From assembly GCF_022179285.1 (NCBI RefSeq), contig NZ_BPQO01000008.1:62001-126000 (forward strand): a DNA stretch of 64,000 bases. Reading direction: 5' to 3'. Source of the stretch: Methylobacterium hispanicum (GTDB lineage Bacteria > Pseudomonadota > Alphaproteobacteria > Rhizobiales > Beijerinckiaceae). Made by a program: the position numbers and the translations under genes. Shown here piece after piece: positions 1 to 8,394 of this stretch. The notes below the pieces were generated by a model, which was given only the letters and a program-made list of their open reading frames with translations, made no database searches and had not been told where the DNA came from. Each line of letters starts with the position of its first letter. Within the stretch, counting starts at the first letter, position 1.

Positions 1-1
1 T

Positions 2-274
2 TTCCGGGGCGTGGACGTGGTCTGCGCCCGGGCCCTCGCGCCGCTGGAACAACTCCTCGACTGGACCGAGCCCCTGTTGAATTCGGGCACCACCGGCCTG
101 TTTCCGAAGGGGCGCGAGGTCGAAGCGGAATTGACCCGGGCCGCCGCACGGTGGACAGTCGCCTACGACCTCGTTCCGAGCCGAACCGAGTCGATGGCCC
201 GGATCGTGCGGGTCAACGATCTCGCGCCCGCGAGTCCTCGATCGAGCCCGCGAGTCCCGGACCCATCCCCATGA
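2..274 (+). CDS. rsmG: 16S rRNA (guanine527-N7)-methyltransferase, C-terminal part
   Basis: Only the last 90 residues are present; the gene enters from the left edge. RsmG (GidB) methylates N7 of G527 in 16S rRNA using S-adenosylmethionine. The visible part has the family's late Rossmann-fold segment: an ARALAPLEQLLDWTEPLL helix followed by GLFPKGR. The TGA stop overlaps the parA ATG (ATGA), which implies translational coupling. rsmG-parA-parB is the usual origin-proximal order in alphaproteobacteria. The family call rests on this C-terminal pattern and on the neighbours. Confidence 0.85.
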   Translation, partial: FRGVDVVCARALAPLEQLLDWTEPLLNSGTTGLFPKGREVEAELTRAAARWTVAYDLVPSRTESMARIVRVNDLAPASPRSSPRVPDPSP

Positions 275-1119
275 CAAGCGACGTCCTCCCCTCCTCCGTC
301 CAGCCGGCCGCACCCGCGCGCCCGCTGCGGATCCTCGCGCTCGCCAACCAGAAGGGCGGCGTCGGCAAGACCACGACGGCGATCAACCTAGGGACCGCGC
401 TCGCCGCGATCGGCGAGCAGGTGCTGGTGATCGACCTCGACCCGCAGGGCAACGCCTCGACGGGGCTCGGCATCGACCGGCGCGCCCGCCGGGTCTCGAC
501 CTACGAGGTGATGGCCGGCGAGGCCACGCTCGCCCAGGCGGTGGTGCCGACCGCGGTGCCGCGCCTGTCGATCGCGGCCTCCACCATGGACCTGCTCGGC
601 CTCGAACTGGAAATGGCCCAGAGCCCGGACCGGGCGCACCGCCTGCGCAACGTGCTGAAGGGCATGGGCGACGCGGCCGAGACGGCGGCCTTCAGCTACG
701 TGCTGATCGACTGCCCGCCCTCGCTGAACCTCCTCACCATCAACGCGCTGGTCGCGGCCGACGCCGTGATGGTGCCGCTGCAATGCGAGTTCTTCGCCCT
801 GGAGGGCCTGAGCCAGCTCCTGCGCACCGTCGAGCAGGTGCGCGCGGCGCTCAACCCCAAGTTGACGATCCAGGGCGTCGTGCTGACGATGTTCGACCCG
901 CGCAACAACCTCTCCAACCAAGTCGTGGCGGATGTGCGCAGCTTCATGGGCGAGAAGGTCTACGAGACGATGATCCCGCGCAACGTGCGGATCTCGGAGG
1001 CGCCCTCGCACGGCAAGCCGGCGCTGCTCTACGACCTCAAATGCGCGGGGTCCCAGGCTTACCTGCGGCTCGCCTCAGAGGTGATCCAGCGGGAAGGCCG
1101 GGTGCCGGCGGCGGCTTAG
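271..1119 (+). CDS. parA: Chromosome-partitioning ATPase ParA
   Basis: 282 residues. ParA is a deviant Walker ATPase that binds nucleoid DNA and moves ParB-parS complexes to segregate the origins. The P-loop KGGVGKTT lies at about residues 28-35, with the signature lysine K28. DLDPQGN follows at 55-61, and the Walker B-like IDCPPSL lies near residue 150. The ATG at 271 was chosen because it overlaps the rsmG stop and gives a normal-length protein; a longer reading from 151 would lie inside rsmG. parB follows after 72 bp. Confidence 0.95.
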   Translation: MTSDVLPSSVQPAAPARPLRILALANQKGGVGKTTTAINLGTALAAIGEQVLVIDLDPQGNASTGLGIDRRARRVSTYEVMAGEATLAQAVVPTAVPRLSIAASTMDLLGLELEMAQSPDRAHRLRNVLKGMGDAAETAAFSYVLIDCPPSLNLLTINALVAADAVMVPLQCEFFALEGLSQLLRTVEQVRAALNPKLTIQGVVLTMFDPRNNLSNQVVADVRSFMGEKVYETMIPRNVRISEAPSHGKPALLYDLKCAGSQAYLRLASEVIQREGRVPAAA

Positions 1120-1124
1120 GAGTC

Positions 1125-1157
1125 GGTAGCCGACGATGTGGGTGCTGGTAGCCGACG
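1125..1157. repeat. 11-bp direct repeat in the parA-parB gap
   Basis: GGTAGCCGACG occurs at 1125-1135 and again at 1147-1157, exactly 22 bp apart (two helical turns). The first copy sits inside a small palindrome, GTCGG-TAG-CCGAC. This is a repeat seen directly; a regulator-binding role is only a guess. Confidence 0.55.
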
Positions 1158-1191
1158 GGCGGCGCCGCGGGTTGCGTAACGGAGTGGATGG

Positions 1192-2106
1192 GTGGCGGTG
1201 ATGGCGGAAGAGGGCGCACGGCCCCGGCTGGGGCGCGGGCTCGCGGCCCTGATCGGCGATTTCGGCGCGGCGGAACCAGCCGCGGACGGCGCGAAGTCCC
1301 CGACCCCGCAGCGCCGGGTGGCGGTCGAGTTCCTGCGTCCCAACCCGCGCAACCCCCGTCGGCGCTTCAGCGAGACCGACCTCGATGAGCTCGCCGTCTC
1401 GTTGAAGGCGCGCGGGCTGATTCAACCGATCGTCGTGCGCCCGCTCGCCGACGTGCCGGGTGCCTACGAGATCGTAGCGGGCGAGCGCCGCTGGCGCGCG
1501 GCCCAGCGCGCCGGCCTCGACGAGGTTCCGGTGGTCGTCGTCGAGATCGACGACCGGGCCTCGCTCGAATTCGCGATCCTCGAGAACGTGCAGCGCACCG
1601 ATCTCAACGCGATCGAGGAGGCGGCCGGCTACGAGCGATTGATGAGCGAGTTCGCCTATAGCCAGCGCGAGCTTGCCGAGATCCTCGGCAAGAGCCGGAG
1701 CCACCTGGCGAATACGCTGCGTCTCCTCAACCTGCCGCCGACGATTCAGGATCGGGTGATCGCGGGCGAGATCACGGCGGGCCATGCCCGCGCGCTGCTC
1801 GCCGTGCGCGATCCGGAAGCGGTCGGGCGCCGCATCGTGGAGGAGGGGCTGTCGGTCCGCGAGGTCGAGGCGATCGCGGCGGCCGAGGTGCCCGAGCAGG
1901 AAGGGCCCCGTCCCGGCCGTCCCCGCGGCGCCGGCGAGCGCTCCGAGGAGGTCCGCAGCCTGGAGCGCCGCTTCGCCCGCGCGCTCGGCATCGGCGTCAG
2001 CCTGAAGGCGAAGAACCCGAACGAGGGCGAGATCCGCATCCGCTACCAGACCGCGGAGGAACTCGACGCCCTCTGCCGCCGCCTCGAGATTCCGGACGCG
2101 GATTGA
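1192..2106 (+). CDS. parB: Chromosome-partitioning protein ParB
   Basis: 304 residues. ParB is a CTP-dependent clamp that loads at parS and spreads on the DNA. The N-terminal ParA-interacting peptide (PRLGRGLAALIG, residues 11-22) stimulates ParA ATPase. The CTP-binding motif GERRWRA is at about 97-103. A helix-turn-helix follows (SQRELAEILGKSRSHLANTL), and a C-terminal dimerisation region closes the protein. GTG 1192 has GGAG seven bases upstream; ATG 1201 is an alternative start. The gene converges on the GGDEF gene with a 10 bp gap. Confidence 0.95.
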   Translation: MAVMAEEGARPRLGRGLAALIGDFGAAEPAADGAKSPTPQRRVAVEFLRPNPRNPRRRFSETDLDELAVSLKARGLIQPIVVRPLADVPGAYEIVAGERRWRAAQRAGLDEVPVVVVEIDDRASLEFAILENVQRTDLNAIEEAAGYERLMSEFAYSQRELAEILGKSRSHLANTLRLLNLPPTIQDRVIAGEITAGHARALLAVRDPEAVGRRIVEEGLSVREVEAIAAAEVPEQEGPRPGRPRGAGERSEEVRSLERRFARALGIGVSLKAKNPNEGEIRIRYQTAEELDALCRRLEIPDAD

Positions 2107-2108
2107 GG

Positions 2109-2133
2109 GCGACGCCTCAGCAGGCGGCGTCGC
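2109..2133. terminator. Hairpin between convergent parB and GGDEF gene
   Basis: GCGACGCC (2109-2116) pairs with GGCGTCGC (2126-2133) across a 9-base loop. It starts 3 bp after the parB stop and extends into the end of the opposing gene. There is no U-tract, so this is at best a weak or factor-assisted terminator. Confidence 0.35.
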
Positions 2134-3052
2134 GCGCCGCCTTGGCGCGGTAGAGCGCCCGGTCCGCGGCGGCCAGCAGGGTGTCCACGGTGTCCTCGGC
2201 CCGGCCGTGGGCGATGCCGATGCTGGCCCCGACCGCGACCGTCTCGCTGCCGAGGCCGATCGGGCCGCCGATCGCCGCCCGCAGGTCCTCCGCCAAGCGA
2301 TCCGCGGCCTCCGGTGCAAGGGTTCCGGCGACGACCACGAACTCGTCGCCGCCCGGCCGCGCGGCGAAGGCCCCGCGCGCGGCCGCCAGGTCCGCCAGGC
2401 GGCGGCCGATCTCCCGCAGCACCAGATCCCCGGCCTCGTGGCCGAGCCGGTCGTTGACCGGCTTGAAGCGGTCGAGATCGATCGCCAGCGCGCAGCAGCC
2501 GGCCCCTGCCCCACCGAGGCGCACTTCGAGATGCTCACGCAGGTAGAGCCGGTTCGGCAACTCGGTGAGCGAATCGTGCCGCGCCGCATGGCGCAGGCGC
2601 TCGTTCGCCGCCTCCCGCTCGGTGATGTCGCGGTCGATGCCGCGATAGCCCCGCAGGCTGCCGTCCGGGTTCAGCAGCGGCACGCCGCTCGTTTCCAGCA
2701 CGACGATCCGGCCGTCGCGGCGGACGTTGCGGTTCAGCAGATGCGAGAAGCCGCGCTTCTCCGCGACGATCGCCGCGAAGGCCGCGCCCACGCGGGCCGC
2801 CTCGTCCGGCGGCATGAAGTCGAAGGGGGTGCGCCCGAGCATCTCCTCCGGCCTGTAGCCGAGCAGCGTGAGGCAGTGGAGCGAGACGTAGGTGTAGCGG
2901 CCCGCCGCATCGACCTCCCAGATCCAGTCCGAGTTGAGATCGAGCATCTCCCGCAGGCGCTGAACTTCCCGTTTCAGCGCGGCCAGATCCGGTTCTGGCG
3001 CGGGTGCATCGGCTGGTTCGCACTGGCGCTGCCGGAAGAAGTAGGACGACAT
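2117..3052 (-). CDS. PAS-GGDEF diguanylate cyclase
   Basis: 311 residues, with no membrane segment or signal peptide. A PAS domain (about 37-148, with SDWIWEVDAAGRYTYVS and the PAC end GYRGIDRDITER) is followed by a GGDEF domain (about 155-308). The active-site GGDEF is intact at about 234-238, so it should make cyclic di-GMP from two GTP. The RxxD product-inhibition site expected just upstream is absent (the stretch reads ARGA), which predicts no I-site feedback. The PAS ligand cannot be read from the sequence. A second GGDEF protein lies at the right end of the window. Confidence 0.9.
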   Translation of the reverse strand: MSSYFFRQRQCEPADAPAPEPDLAALKREVQRLREMLDLNSDWIWEVDAAGRYTYVSLHCLTLLGYRPEEMLGRTPFDFMPPDEAARVGAAFAAIVAEKRGFSHLLNRNVRRDGRIVVLETSGVPLLNPDGSLRGYRGIDRDITEREAANERLRHAARHDSLTELPNRLYLREHLEVRLGGAGAGCCALAIDLDRFKPVNDRLGHEAGDLVLREIGRRLADLAAARGAFAARPGGDEFVVVAGTLAPEAADRLAEDLRAAIGGPIGLGSETVAVGASIGIAHGRAEDTVDTLLAAADRALYRAKAARDAAC

Positions 3053-3148
3053 CGCGTTCGGACAGATCGGATTGGAGGAGAGATTGGACCGTGCCGGCTT
3101 AACGGAGTGTTGGCGGAGCCGCCCCGCCCGGGCTCGCTCGCGCGGATG

Positions 3149-4183
3149 TCAGCCGGCCCGGCGCCGCGCCGCCTCCGTGGCGATGCGCAGGAGCGCCGCG
3201 GAAGCGTGGGCGTGGGCGAGATCGGCATCCGCCCGGCGGCAGGCCAGCACCGCCTCCTGCAGGATCTGCACGGCCTGCCGGAGCGCGGCTGGGCTCCAGC
3301 GCCCGAGCTGTGTCTCGACGGCGGCCTTGCGCTTGAAGTGAAGTCCGCGCCAGGAGGCGACGAGCAGGCTCGGGCTCTTGTCGGGCCCATCCAGACGGCT
3401 CGCCAGCAGCGCGAGCGCGTGGCGGAGGGCCGAGCCCAACATCATCGAGGGATCGAGCCCCTCGTGGCGGAAGCGGCGGTACTCGCGCTCGACCTCCCCC
3501 GTGCGCCCGACGAAGGCCGCGTCGATCAGCGTGTTGAGCACGCTCGCCCCGACGTCGCTGACGACCGCCTCGACGTCGTCGAGTTCCACACTCCCCTGCC
3601 CGGCCGCGTAGAGGGCGAGCTTCTCGATCTCCGCGAGGCTGGCGCGCCGGTCGCCGCCGAGGCTCTGGGCCAGCACCTCCCGGGCCTCCCGGGCGATGCG
3701 CAGGCCGCGCTCCTGCAGGGTGCGGTCGATCAGCTCGGCGAGCGCCCGCTCGTCGTCCGGGTAGCAGGGGATGGCGAGTGCCCGCGGCGAGCGCTCGCAC
3801 AAGGTGCGCAGGGGCGCGGACTTGGCGAGGTCGCCCGCCTCGACCACGATGCGGGTGTCGGCGACCTCCGCCTTCAGCACCGCCTCGACCGCGGGCGCGT
3901 AGTTGCGGCCGCCGGGCCGGACCCAGATGGTGCGCTTGTCCCCGAACAGGCCGACCGTGCCGGCCTCGTCCACAAGGCGGCCGGGATCGCCGGCCAGGGC
4001 GTCACCGTCGATCTTTACGAGCGCGAAGGGATCGTTCGGGTCGGTGACGAAGCTCTCGGCGAGGCGCTTGGCGCGCTCGACCACGAGGCCGGTATCGGGC
4101 CCGTAGACGAGGATCACGGGGATGCGGGGATCGGGCCCGCGCCGGATCAGCGCGTCGGCCTCGTGCGCCTTGACGGCCGTCAC
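3149..4183 (-). CDS. holA: DNA polymerase III subunit delta
   Basis: 344 residues, normal for the family. HolA is the subunit of the clamp loader that opens the beta sliding clamp. The N-terminal part reads IPVILVYGPDTGLVVERAK, and the middle GDRRASLAEIEKLALYA and SDVGASVLNTLIDAA segments are characteristic of alphaproteobacterial HolA. lptE lies upstream on the same strand with a 58 bp gap, the usual lptE-holA order. Many relatives have leuS immediately before lptE; here leuS lies 9 kb away on the other strand. Confidence 0.93.
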   Translation of the reverse strand: MTAVKAHEADALIRRGPDPRIPVILVYGPDTGLVVERAKRLAESFVTDPNDPFALVKIDGDALAGDPGRLVDEAGTVGLFGDKRTIWVRPGGRNYAPAVEAVLKAEVADTRIVVEAGDLAKSAPLRTLCERSPRALAIPCYPDDERALAELIDRTLQERGLRIAREAREVLAQSLGGDRRASLAEIEKLALYAAGQGSVELDDVEAVVSDVGASVLNTLIDAAFVGRTGEVEREYRRFRHEGLDPSMMLGSALRHALALLASRLDGPDKSPSLLVASWRGLHFKRKAAVETQLGRWSPAALRQAVQILQEAVLACRRADADLAHAHASAALLRIATEAARRRAG

Positions 4184-4206
4184 GCGCGTGCCCCGATCGC
4201 GGTGTC

Positions 4207-4251
4207 GCCGACCAAGGCTCGGCCGACCAAGGCGCGTCCGATCAAGGTTTG
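4207..4251. repeat. Three 15-bp tandem repeats at the lptE end
   Basis: Three adjacent 15-bp units start at 4207, 4222 and 4237. The first two differ at one base (GCCGACCAAGGCTCG and GCCGACCAAGGCGCG); the third is diverged. The array covers the lptE stop and runs into the gap before holA. It probably arose by slippage. Confidence 0.6.
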
Positions 4252-4799
4252 GCCGAGAGTACGGAGGCGATGCGGGTCTTGATCTGCTCGGCCAGGACCT
4301 TCGACAGGCGGATCTCGGCGTCGCGGGCGGCGCGCTGGCTGGCGAAGCGCTGGATCGAGCGGTCGTAGGTCGCGGTCGAGGTCGCCACGCCCTCGGTGAT
4401 CACCTTGAGCCCGTCGAGGCTCTCCAGGCTGTAGCGCACGCTGCCCACGATCGTGCCGGCCTCGGCCCGGCCGGTCTGGGTCGAGACGATCGGCGTCTGG
4501 ACCGTCTCGCTGCCCTGCATCTTCAGGCGGTAGCGCTTGGGCGCGGGCTGGCCGGAGCCGTCGAGATCGAAGATCAGCTCGCTGCGCAGGTAGTGTCCCA
4601 GGCGCTCCTGGCCCTGGGCCATGTTGATCTCGTCGACCTGGATGGCGGCGAGCAGCGCGCCCATCGGCTCGCCGGAGGCGGTCGGTCCGTAGAGCGGGCG
4701 GAAGCAGGCCGAGAGGCCGAGCGCCAGCACGCCCGCGCAGGCGAGCCGGCTCGCGACTCGAAGTCCCTGCCGAAGTCCCTGCCCTTCCCGACGAACCAT
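4242..4799 (-). CDS. lptE: LPS-assembly lipoprotein LptE
   Basis: 185 residues from ATG 4799. LptE is an outer-membrane lipoprotein that plugs the LptD barrel during lipopolysaccharide insertion. A short basic N-terminus and a hydrophobic stretch lead into the lipobox LSAC at about residues 29-32, followed by FRPLYG, a strong hallmark of alphaproteobacterial LptE. A longer reading from 4847 would add 16 residues ahead of the signal peptide, so the internal ATG was preferred. holA follows on the same strand. Confidence 0.9.
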   Translation of the reverse strand: MVRREGQGLRQGLRVASRLACAGVLALGLSACFRPLYGPTASGEPMGALLAAIQVDEINMAQGQERLGHYLRSELIFDLDGSGQPAPKRYRLKMQGSETVQTPIVSTQTGRAEAGTIVGSVRYSLESLDGLKVITEGVATSTATYDRSIQRFASQRAARDAEIRLSKVLAEQIKTRIASVLSAKP

Positions 4800-4930
4800 G
4801 CGCCCGCGCCCCAGCCCTGTCCCGATCCGCTCTTTACGCGCGCGCACAGCGCCGCGCCATCAGCCTGAGGCACAGGCGTTACGATTTCTCTGCGGCGGGA
4901 GCGTGGTCGAGCCGACCCCGGCGCCCTGCC

Positions 4931-7210
4931 CTACCAGCGGTAGATCAGGCTGCCGATCACGGTGGCGGGCGCGCCGCGGTAGCAGAACCCGGCCTGGCAG
5001 TTCGTGTAGTCCCGGTCGAAGATGTTGAAGCCGTTCAGCTGGGCGCGCAAGCCCCTGTACTTCGGGTCCAGCGCCGCGAAATCGTAGGCGACGAGGGCGT
5101 CGAACAGCGTCACGGTCGGGTTGCGGACGGTGTTCTCGTCGTCGGCGAAGCTCGTGCCGGCGTAGCGCACGCCCCCGCCGATGGTGAGGCCGGAGAGCGG
5201 CGAGGAGGGCGGGAACAGGTAGGTGGCGAAGGCCTTGAAGCTGTCGCCCGGGATGCCCGAGAGGGCGTTGCCGTCGATCGGCAGGTTCGGAGCCAGCAGC
5301 GAGGTCTGGCGCACGAAGCGGAAGTCGAGATGGGTGTAGGCCAGCGTCAGGTTGGTGCCGGGCGCGAGGTTGGCGACCAGTTCCGCCTCGAAGCCCTTGG
5401 ATCGCACCGCGCCGGTGGCGACCTGGTTGGCGGTGTTCGTGGGATCGGGGCGCAGGATCGAGGACTGCACGATGTCGAAGCCCGCGAAGGCCGCGGTGAC
5501 GTTGGTGTTCGGCACGGCTACCTTCACGCCCGCCTCGATCTGGTCGCCGGTGGCGGCCGGGAAGGGACGACCCTGGCCGTCGACGCCGACCTGCGGCGTG
5601 AAGGTGGTGGCGTAGCTGGCATAGGGGACGAGGCCGGGCGCGAGGCGATAATTCAGGCCGACGCGCCCCGTGAAGGCCGCGTCGTCCTGCACGGTCGCGG
5701 CGCCGAGGGCGCCCGGGGCGCCGGTTCGGGTGCTCTGCGAGACGAAGTCCTGGCGGCCGGTCAGGGTCAGGACGAAGCGGTCGAACCTCGCCTGCTCCTG
5801 CAGGTAGAGGCCGACCTGATCCAGGGTCTGGAAGGAGGAAGCGGTGAGCGCCGGCTTCGGGATGACGGTGCGGTAGCGGAAGTTCGAGAAGTCGGTGACG
5901 CCCGCGAGGTCGAGATCGGGAACGGCGAAGTTGAAGCCGGAGCGGCGGGTGTAGTCGTAGCGCTGGTAATCGATGCCGCCGAGGATCGTGTGGCTGACCG
6001 GCCCGGTCACGGCGTGGCCCTCGAACTGGTTGTCGAGCGTGATCGCGTGCAGGTCATCGATGAACAGGCCGGCGTAGCGCTGCGCCGACAGGCCGGTGAT
6101 ACCGGTGATCTCCGTATAGGGGAAGTCGCCGTTGACGCCGTAGTAGCGGACGTTCTGACGGAAGATCAGGTCCGGCGAGAACCGGTGCTCGAAGGCGTAG
6201 CCGATCCGGTACTGCTGCGTGGTGAAGGCGTTGAAGCCCGCGTCACCCTGGTAGAGCCGTGAGACCACGAAGCCCGGGAAATTGTAGAACGCCGCCGTGC
6301 CGGGTACCTGCGTCCGCTGGAACTCGGTCAGCAACGTGAAGGTGGTGTCGGCGCCGGGCTTCCAAGTGAGGGCGGGGGCGATGTAGGCCCGGTCGTCGGT
6401 CGCGCCGGGCAGGAAGGTGTCGGACTGGCGCACGAGGCCCGTCAGCCGGTAGGCCATCGTGCCGTCCGACCCCTCGACCGGACCGCCGATGTCGAAATTG
6501 CCCTGGTAGCGGTCGTAATTGCCGCCCTGGAACCAGACCTCGCCGAACCGGGTGAAGGTCGGACGCTTCGTCGTCACGTCGACGATGCCGCCGGGCGAGC
6601 CGAGCCCGTAGAGTCCCGAGGCGGGCCCGCGCAGGATGGTCAGCGCCTCCGTACCGTAGGGCTCGACGCGCGGCACCGCGAGCCCGACGCCGGGTTGGCG
6701 CAGGCCGTCGCGGTAGATGCCGTTGTAGGTCACCTGGAAACCGCGGATGTAGAAGGCGTCGAAGCGCGGGTCGAAGCCGAACACGTCGGTGGACGTGCCC
6801 GGCGTGTAGGCCAGCGCCTCGTTGAGCGACTGAACGTTGCGGTCGTTCAGCTGCTCGCGGGTGACGACGCTCACCGATTGCGGGGTCTCGATCAGCGGCG
6901 TGTTGGTCTTGGTCGCGGTCGGGCTGACCTTGGCGGTGTAGCCGACGACGCCGCTCGGACCGCCGCCGCCGCCGCTGGTGGCAGAGCTGTCGGCACCCGG
7001 GCCGATGGGGCCGGCCGGCTCACCCCCGCCCGGTCCCGCCTCCATCTGCTGGACCGGCTGCGGCCGCGCCCGGGCGCGGGGCTCCGTGGCGCGCGCCTTC
7101 GGCTTCGCGGCCTCCACCGAGATCTGGCTGAGCTCGACGCTCTGCTGAGCCGCCGCCGGCCCCGCGACGAGCAGCGAGGCGAGGGCTGCGAGACGGGCGG
7201 GCTGGGTCAT
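4931..7210 (-). CDS. TonB-dependent siderophore receptor
   Basis: 759 residues from ATG 7210. It has a signal peptide (MTQPARLAALASLLVAGPAAAQQ), a low-complexity Gly/Pro-rich linker, a plug domain (ETPQSVSVVTREQL, ILRGPASGLYGLGSPGGIVDV) and a 22-strand barrel ending in YRW. These are features of the hydroxamate-siderophore (FhuA/FoxA-like) group. There is no N-terminal secretin/STN signalling domain, so control through a FecI/FecR sigma pair is not expected. No ABC transporter or TonB gene lies nearby. A palindrome at 7282 lies in its upstream region. Start 7258 is possible but would displace the signal peptide. Confidence 0.92.
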   Translation of the reverse strand: MTQPARLAALASLLVAGPAAAQQSVELSQISVEAAKPKARATEPRARARPQPVQQMEAGPGGGEPAGPIGPGADSSATSGGGGGPSGVVGYTAKVSPTATKTNTPLIETPQSVSVVTREQLNDRNVQSLNEALAYTPGTSTDVFGFDPRFDAFYIRGFQVTYNGIYRDGLRQPGVGLAVPRVEPYGTEALTILRGPASGLYGLGSPGGIVDVTTKRPTFTRFGEVWFQGGNYDRYQGNFDIGGPVEGSDGTMAYRLTGLVRQSDTFLPGATDDRAYIAPALTWKPGADTTFTLLTEFQRTQVPGTAAFYNFPGFVVSRLYQGDAGFNAFTTQQYRIGYAFEHRFSPDLIFRQNVRYYGVNGDFPYTEITGITGLSAQRYAGLFIDDLHAITLDNQFEGHAVTGPVSHTILGGIDYQRYDYTRRSGFNFAVPDLDLAGVTDFSNFRYRTVIPKPALTASSFQTLDQVGLYLQEQARFDRFVLTLTGRQDFVSQSTRTGAPGALGAATVQDDAAFTGRVGLNYRLAPGLVPYASYATTFTPQVGVDGQGRPFPAATGDQIEAGVKVAVPNTNVTAAFAGFDIVQSSILRPDPTNTANQVATGAVRSKGFEAELVANLAPGTNLTLAYTHLDFRFVRQTSLLAPNLPIDGNALSGIPGDSFKAFATYLFPPSSPLSGLTIGGGVRYAGTSFADDENTVRNPTVTLFDALVAYDFAALDPKYRGLRAQLNGFNIFDRDYTNCQAGFCYRGAPATVIGSLIYRW

Positions 7211-7281
7211 GAAACCTCGGTCCGGTGCGATCAGGGTCGCCCGAGGTTTAGCGGTCAAGCTGACGTGTTCAAGCCGAAAAC

Positions 7282-7295
7282 GTGATTGAAATCAC
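7282..7295. promoter_or_regulatory. 14-bp palindrome upstream of the TonB receptor
   Basis: GTGATT-GA-AATCAC is a perfect 6-bp inverted repeat with a 2-bp centre. It lies in an unusually AT-rich stretch 72 bp upstream of the receptor start and downstream of the PAP2 stop. It is a candidate operator for iron-dependent control. It does not match the Fur or Irr consensus I know. Confidence 0.45.
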
Positions 7296-7329
7296 ACACT
7301 TGGAACAGTTAAAAACTATCCCGTCCGTG

Positions 7330-8241
7330 TCAGAACTGCAGGGCCGGCGCGGTGAGCACCGCGTTCTCGCGGGCGCAGGTCGCCTCCACCGGGGGCGGTC
7401 CGTTGCCCTCGACGACCTTGGCGAGTTCGATCCGGGCCTTGTCCATGTCGGCCCGGAACTCCGCGTTCCCCATCAGGGCGGCGACGATCGCCGAGCCGTT
7501 GGTGCGGCCTGCCGCGACGTCGGTGAGCCAGTGCACGCCGCAGACGATCCGGCTCTCGCCGTACACGCGCCCGCGCGCCAGGATCGCACCGGACTTCGCG
7601 GGGATCAGGCTCGCCATCATCAGGGCGTAGGCCCAACCCTGCGTGGCATGGCCGGACGGGTAGCTGAAGCTGTCGGCAAGCTGCTGGGTCCGCTGCACGC
7701 AGATCGGCGCGTCGTTGCCCACGAACGGCCGCAGGCGGCGGTAGTGCAGCTTCGGCGCCTTGGTGCCGCGGGCGATATCGAGCCGGGCACGCTCGAACAG
7801 GTTGACCACGGCGGGCACGCGCGCCGCGTCGATCCTCGTGCCGAGCACGCAGGCGTAGGTGTCGAGGATCGCCGAGGCGCCCTCCGCCACGTCGTTGGCG
7901 GCCAGATCCCAGCGCGCGCTGCCCTTGAGGGCGCGCGTGGTGTTGAAGGCTGCCCGGTCGGCATTCTCGAGGGGCGAGTGGCTCGCGGGCGGCGGCGACA
8001 GGATCTTCACCGTGTCGGGGGCCTCCTCCTCGCTGAGATAGGGTCTCGCGGCGGGCCTGCCGGGCTTCAGCGTGTCGGCACCGACTGAGGGGGCGGATTG
8101 CGGACCAGGCGCGGCGCTCTCGGGCGGTGCGGCGGGCTTCGGCGGCTCGGCGCCGGCCGGCGCGGGCGTCAGCAGCGCGACCGTCGAGAGTGCAAGGGCC
8201 AGAAGCGCCGGCATGGCGCGGGCTGAAGAGGAGCGGAGCAT
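7330..8241 (-). CDS. PAP2-type class A acid phosphatase
   Basis: 303 residues from ATG 8241; a GTG at 8259 would add six residues. A signal peptide (ending near PAPAGA) and a proline-rich linker precede a PAP2 domain carrying the three signature motifs KLHYRRLRP, SYPSGHAT and SRIVCGVHWLTD. These hold the phosphate-binding Lys/Arg and the catalytic histidines. It resembles periplasmic non-specific acid phosphatases, which release phosphate from organic phosphomonoesters. The substrate is unknown. It stands alone, upstream of and co-oriented with the siderophore receptor. Confidence 0.88.
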   Translation of the reverse strand: MLRSSSARAMPALLALALSTVALLTPAPAGAEPPKPAAPPESAAPGPQSAPSVGADTLKPGRPAARPYLSEEEAPDTVKILSPPPASHSPLENADRAAFNTTRALKGSARWDLAANDVAEGASAILDTYACVLGTRIDAARVPAVVNLFERARLDIARGTKAPKLHYRRLRPFVGNDAPICVQRTQQLADSFSYPSGHATQGWAYALMMASLIPAKSGAILARGRVYGESRIVCGVHWLTDVAAGRTNGSAIVAALMGNAEFRADMDKARIELAKVVEGNGPPPVEATCARENAVLTAPALQF

Positions 8242-8394
8242 CGGATTTTGCAGCGTCACAATCCTTTGATTCTTGGAATCATACGAGGCGATTCACGACG
8301 CGCCTATGGCACTCGGCACGGCCCGGGCCGCAACGGCCGCATTCATGATACATAAATGCCCCGTTCTCGCGTCCCGGGTCGGCTCGCGGACCGG

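Noticed and set aside
2207..4282. 691-residue plus-strand reading over the GGDEF and holA genes
   Set aside because: Both opposite-strand genes have clear domains; this reading shows none.
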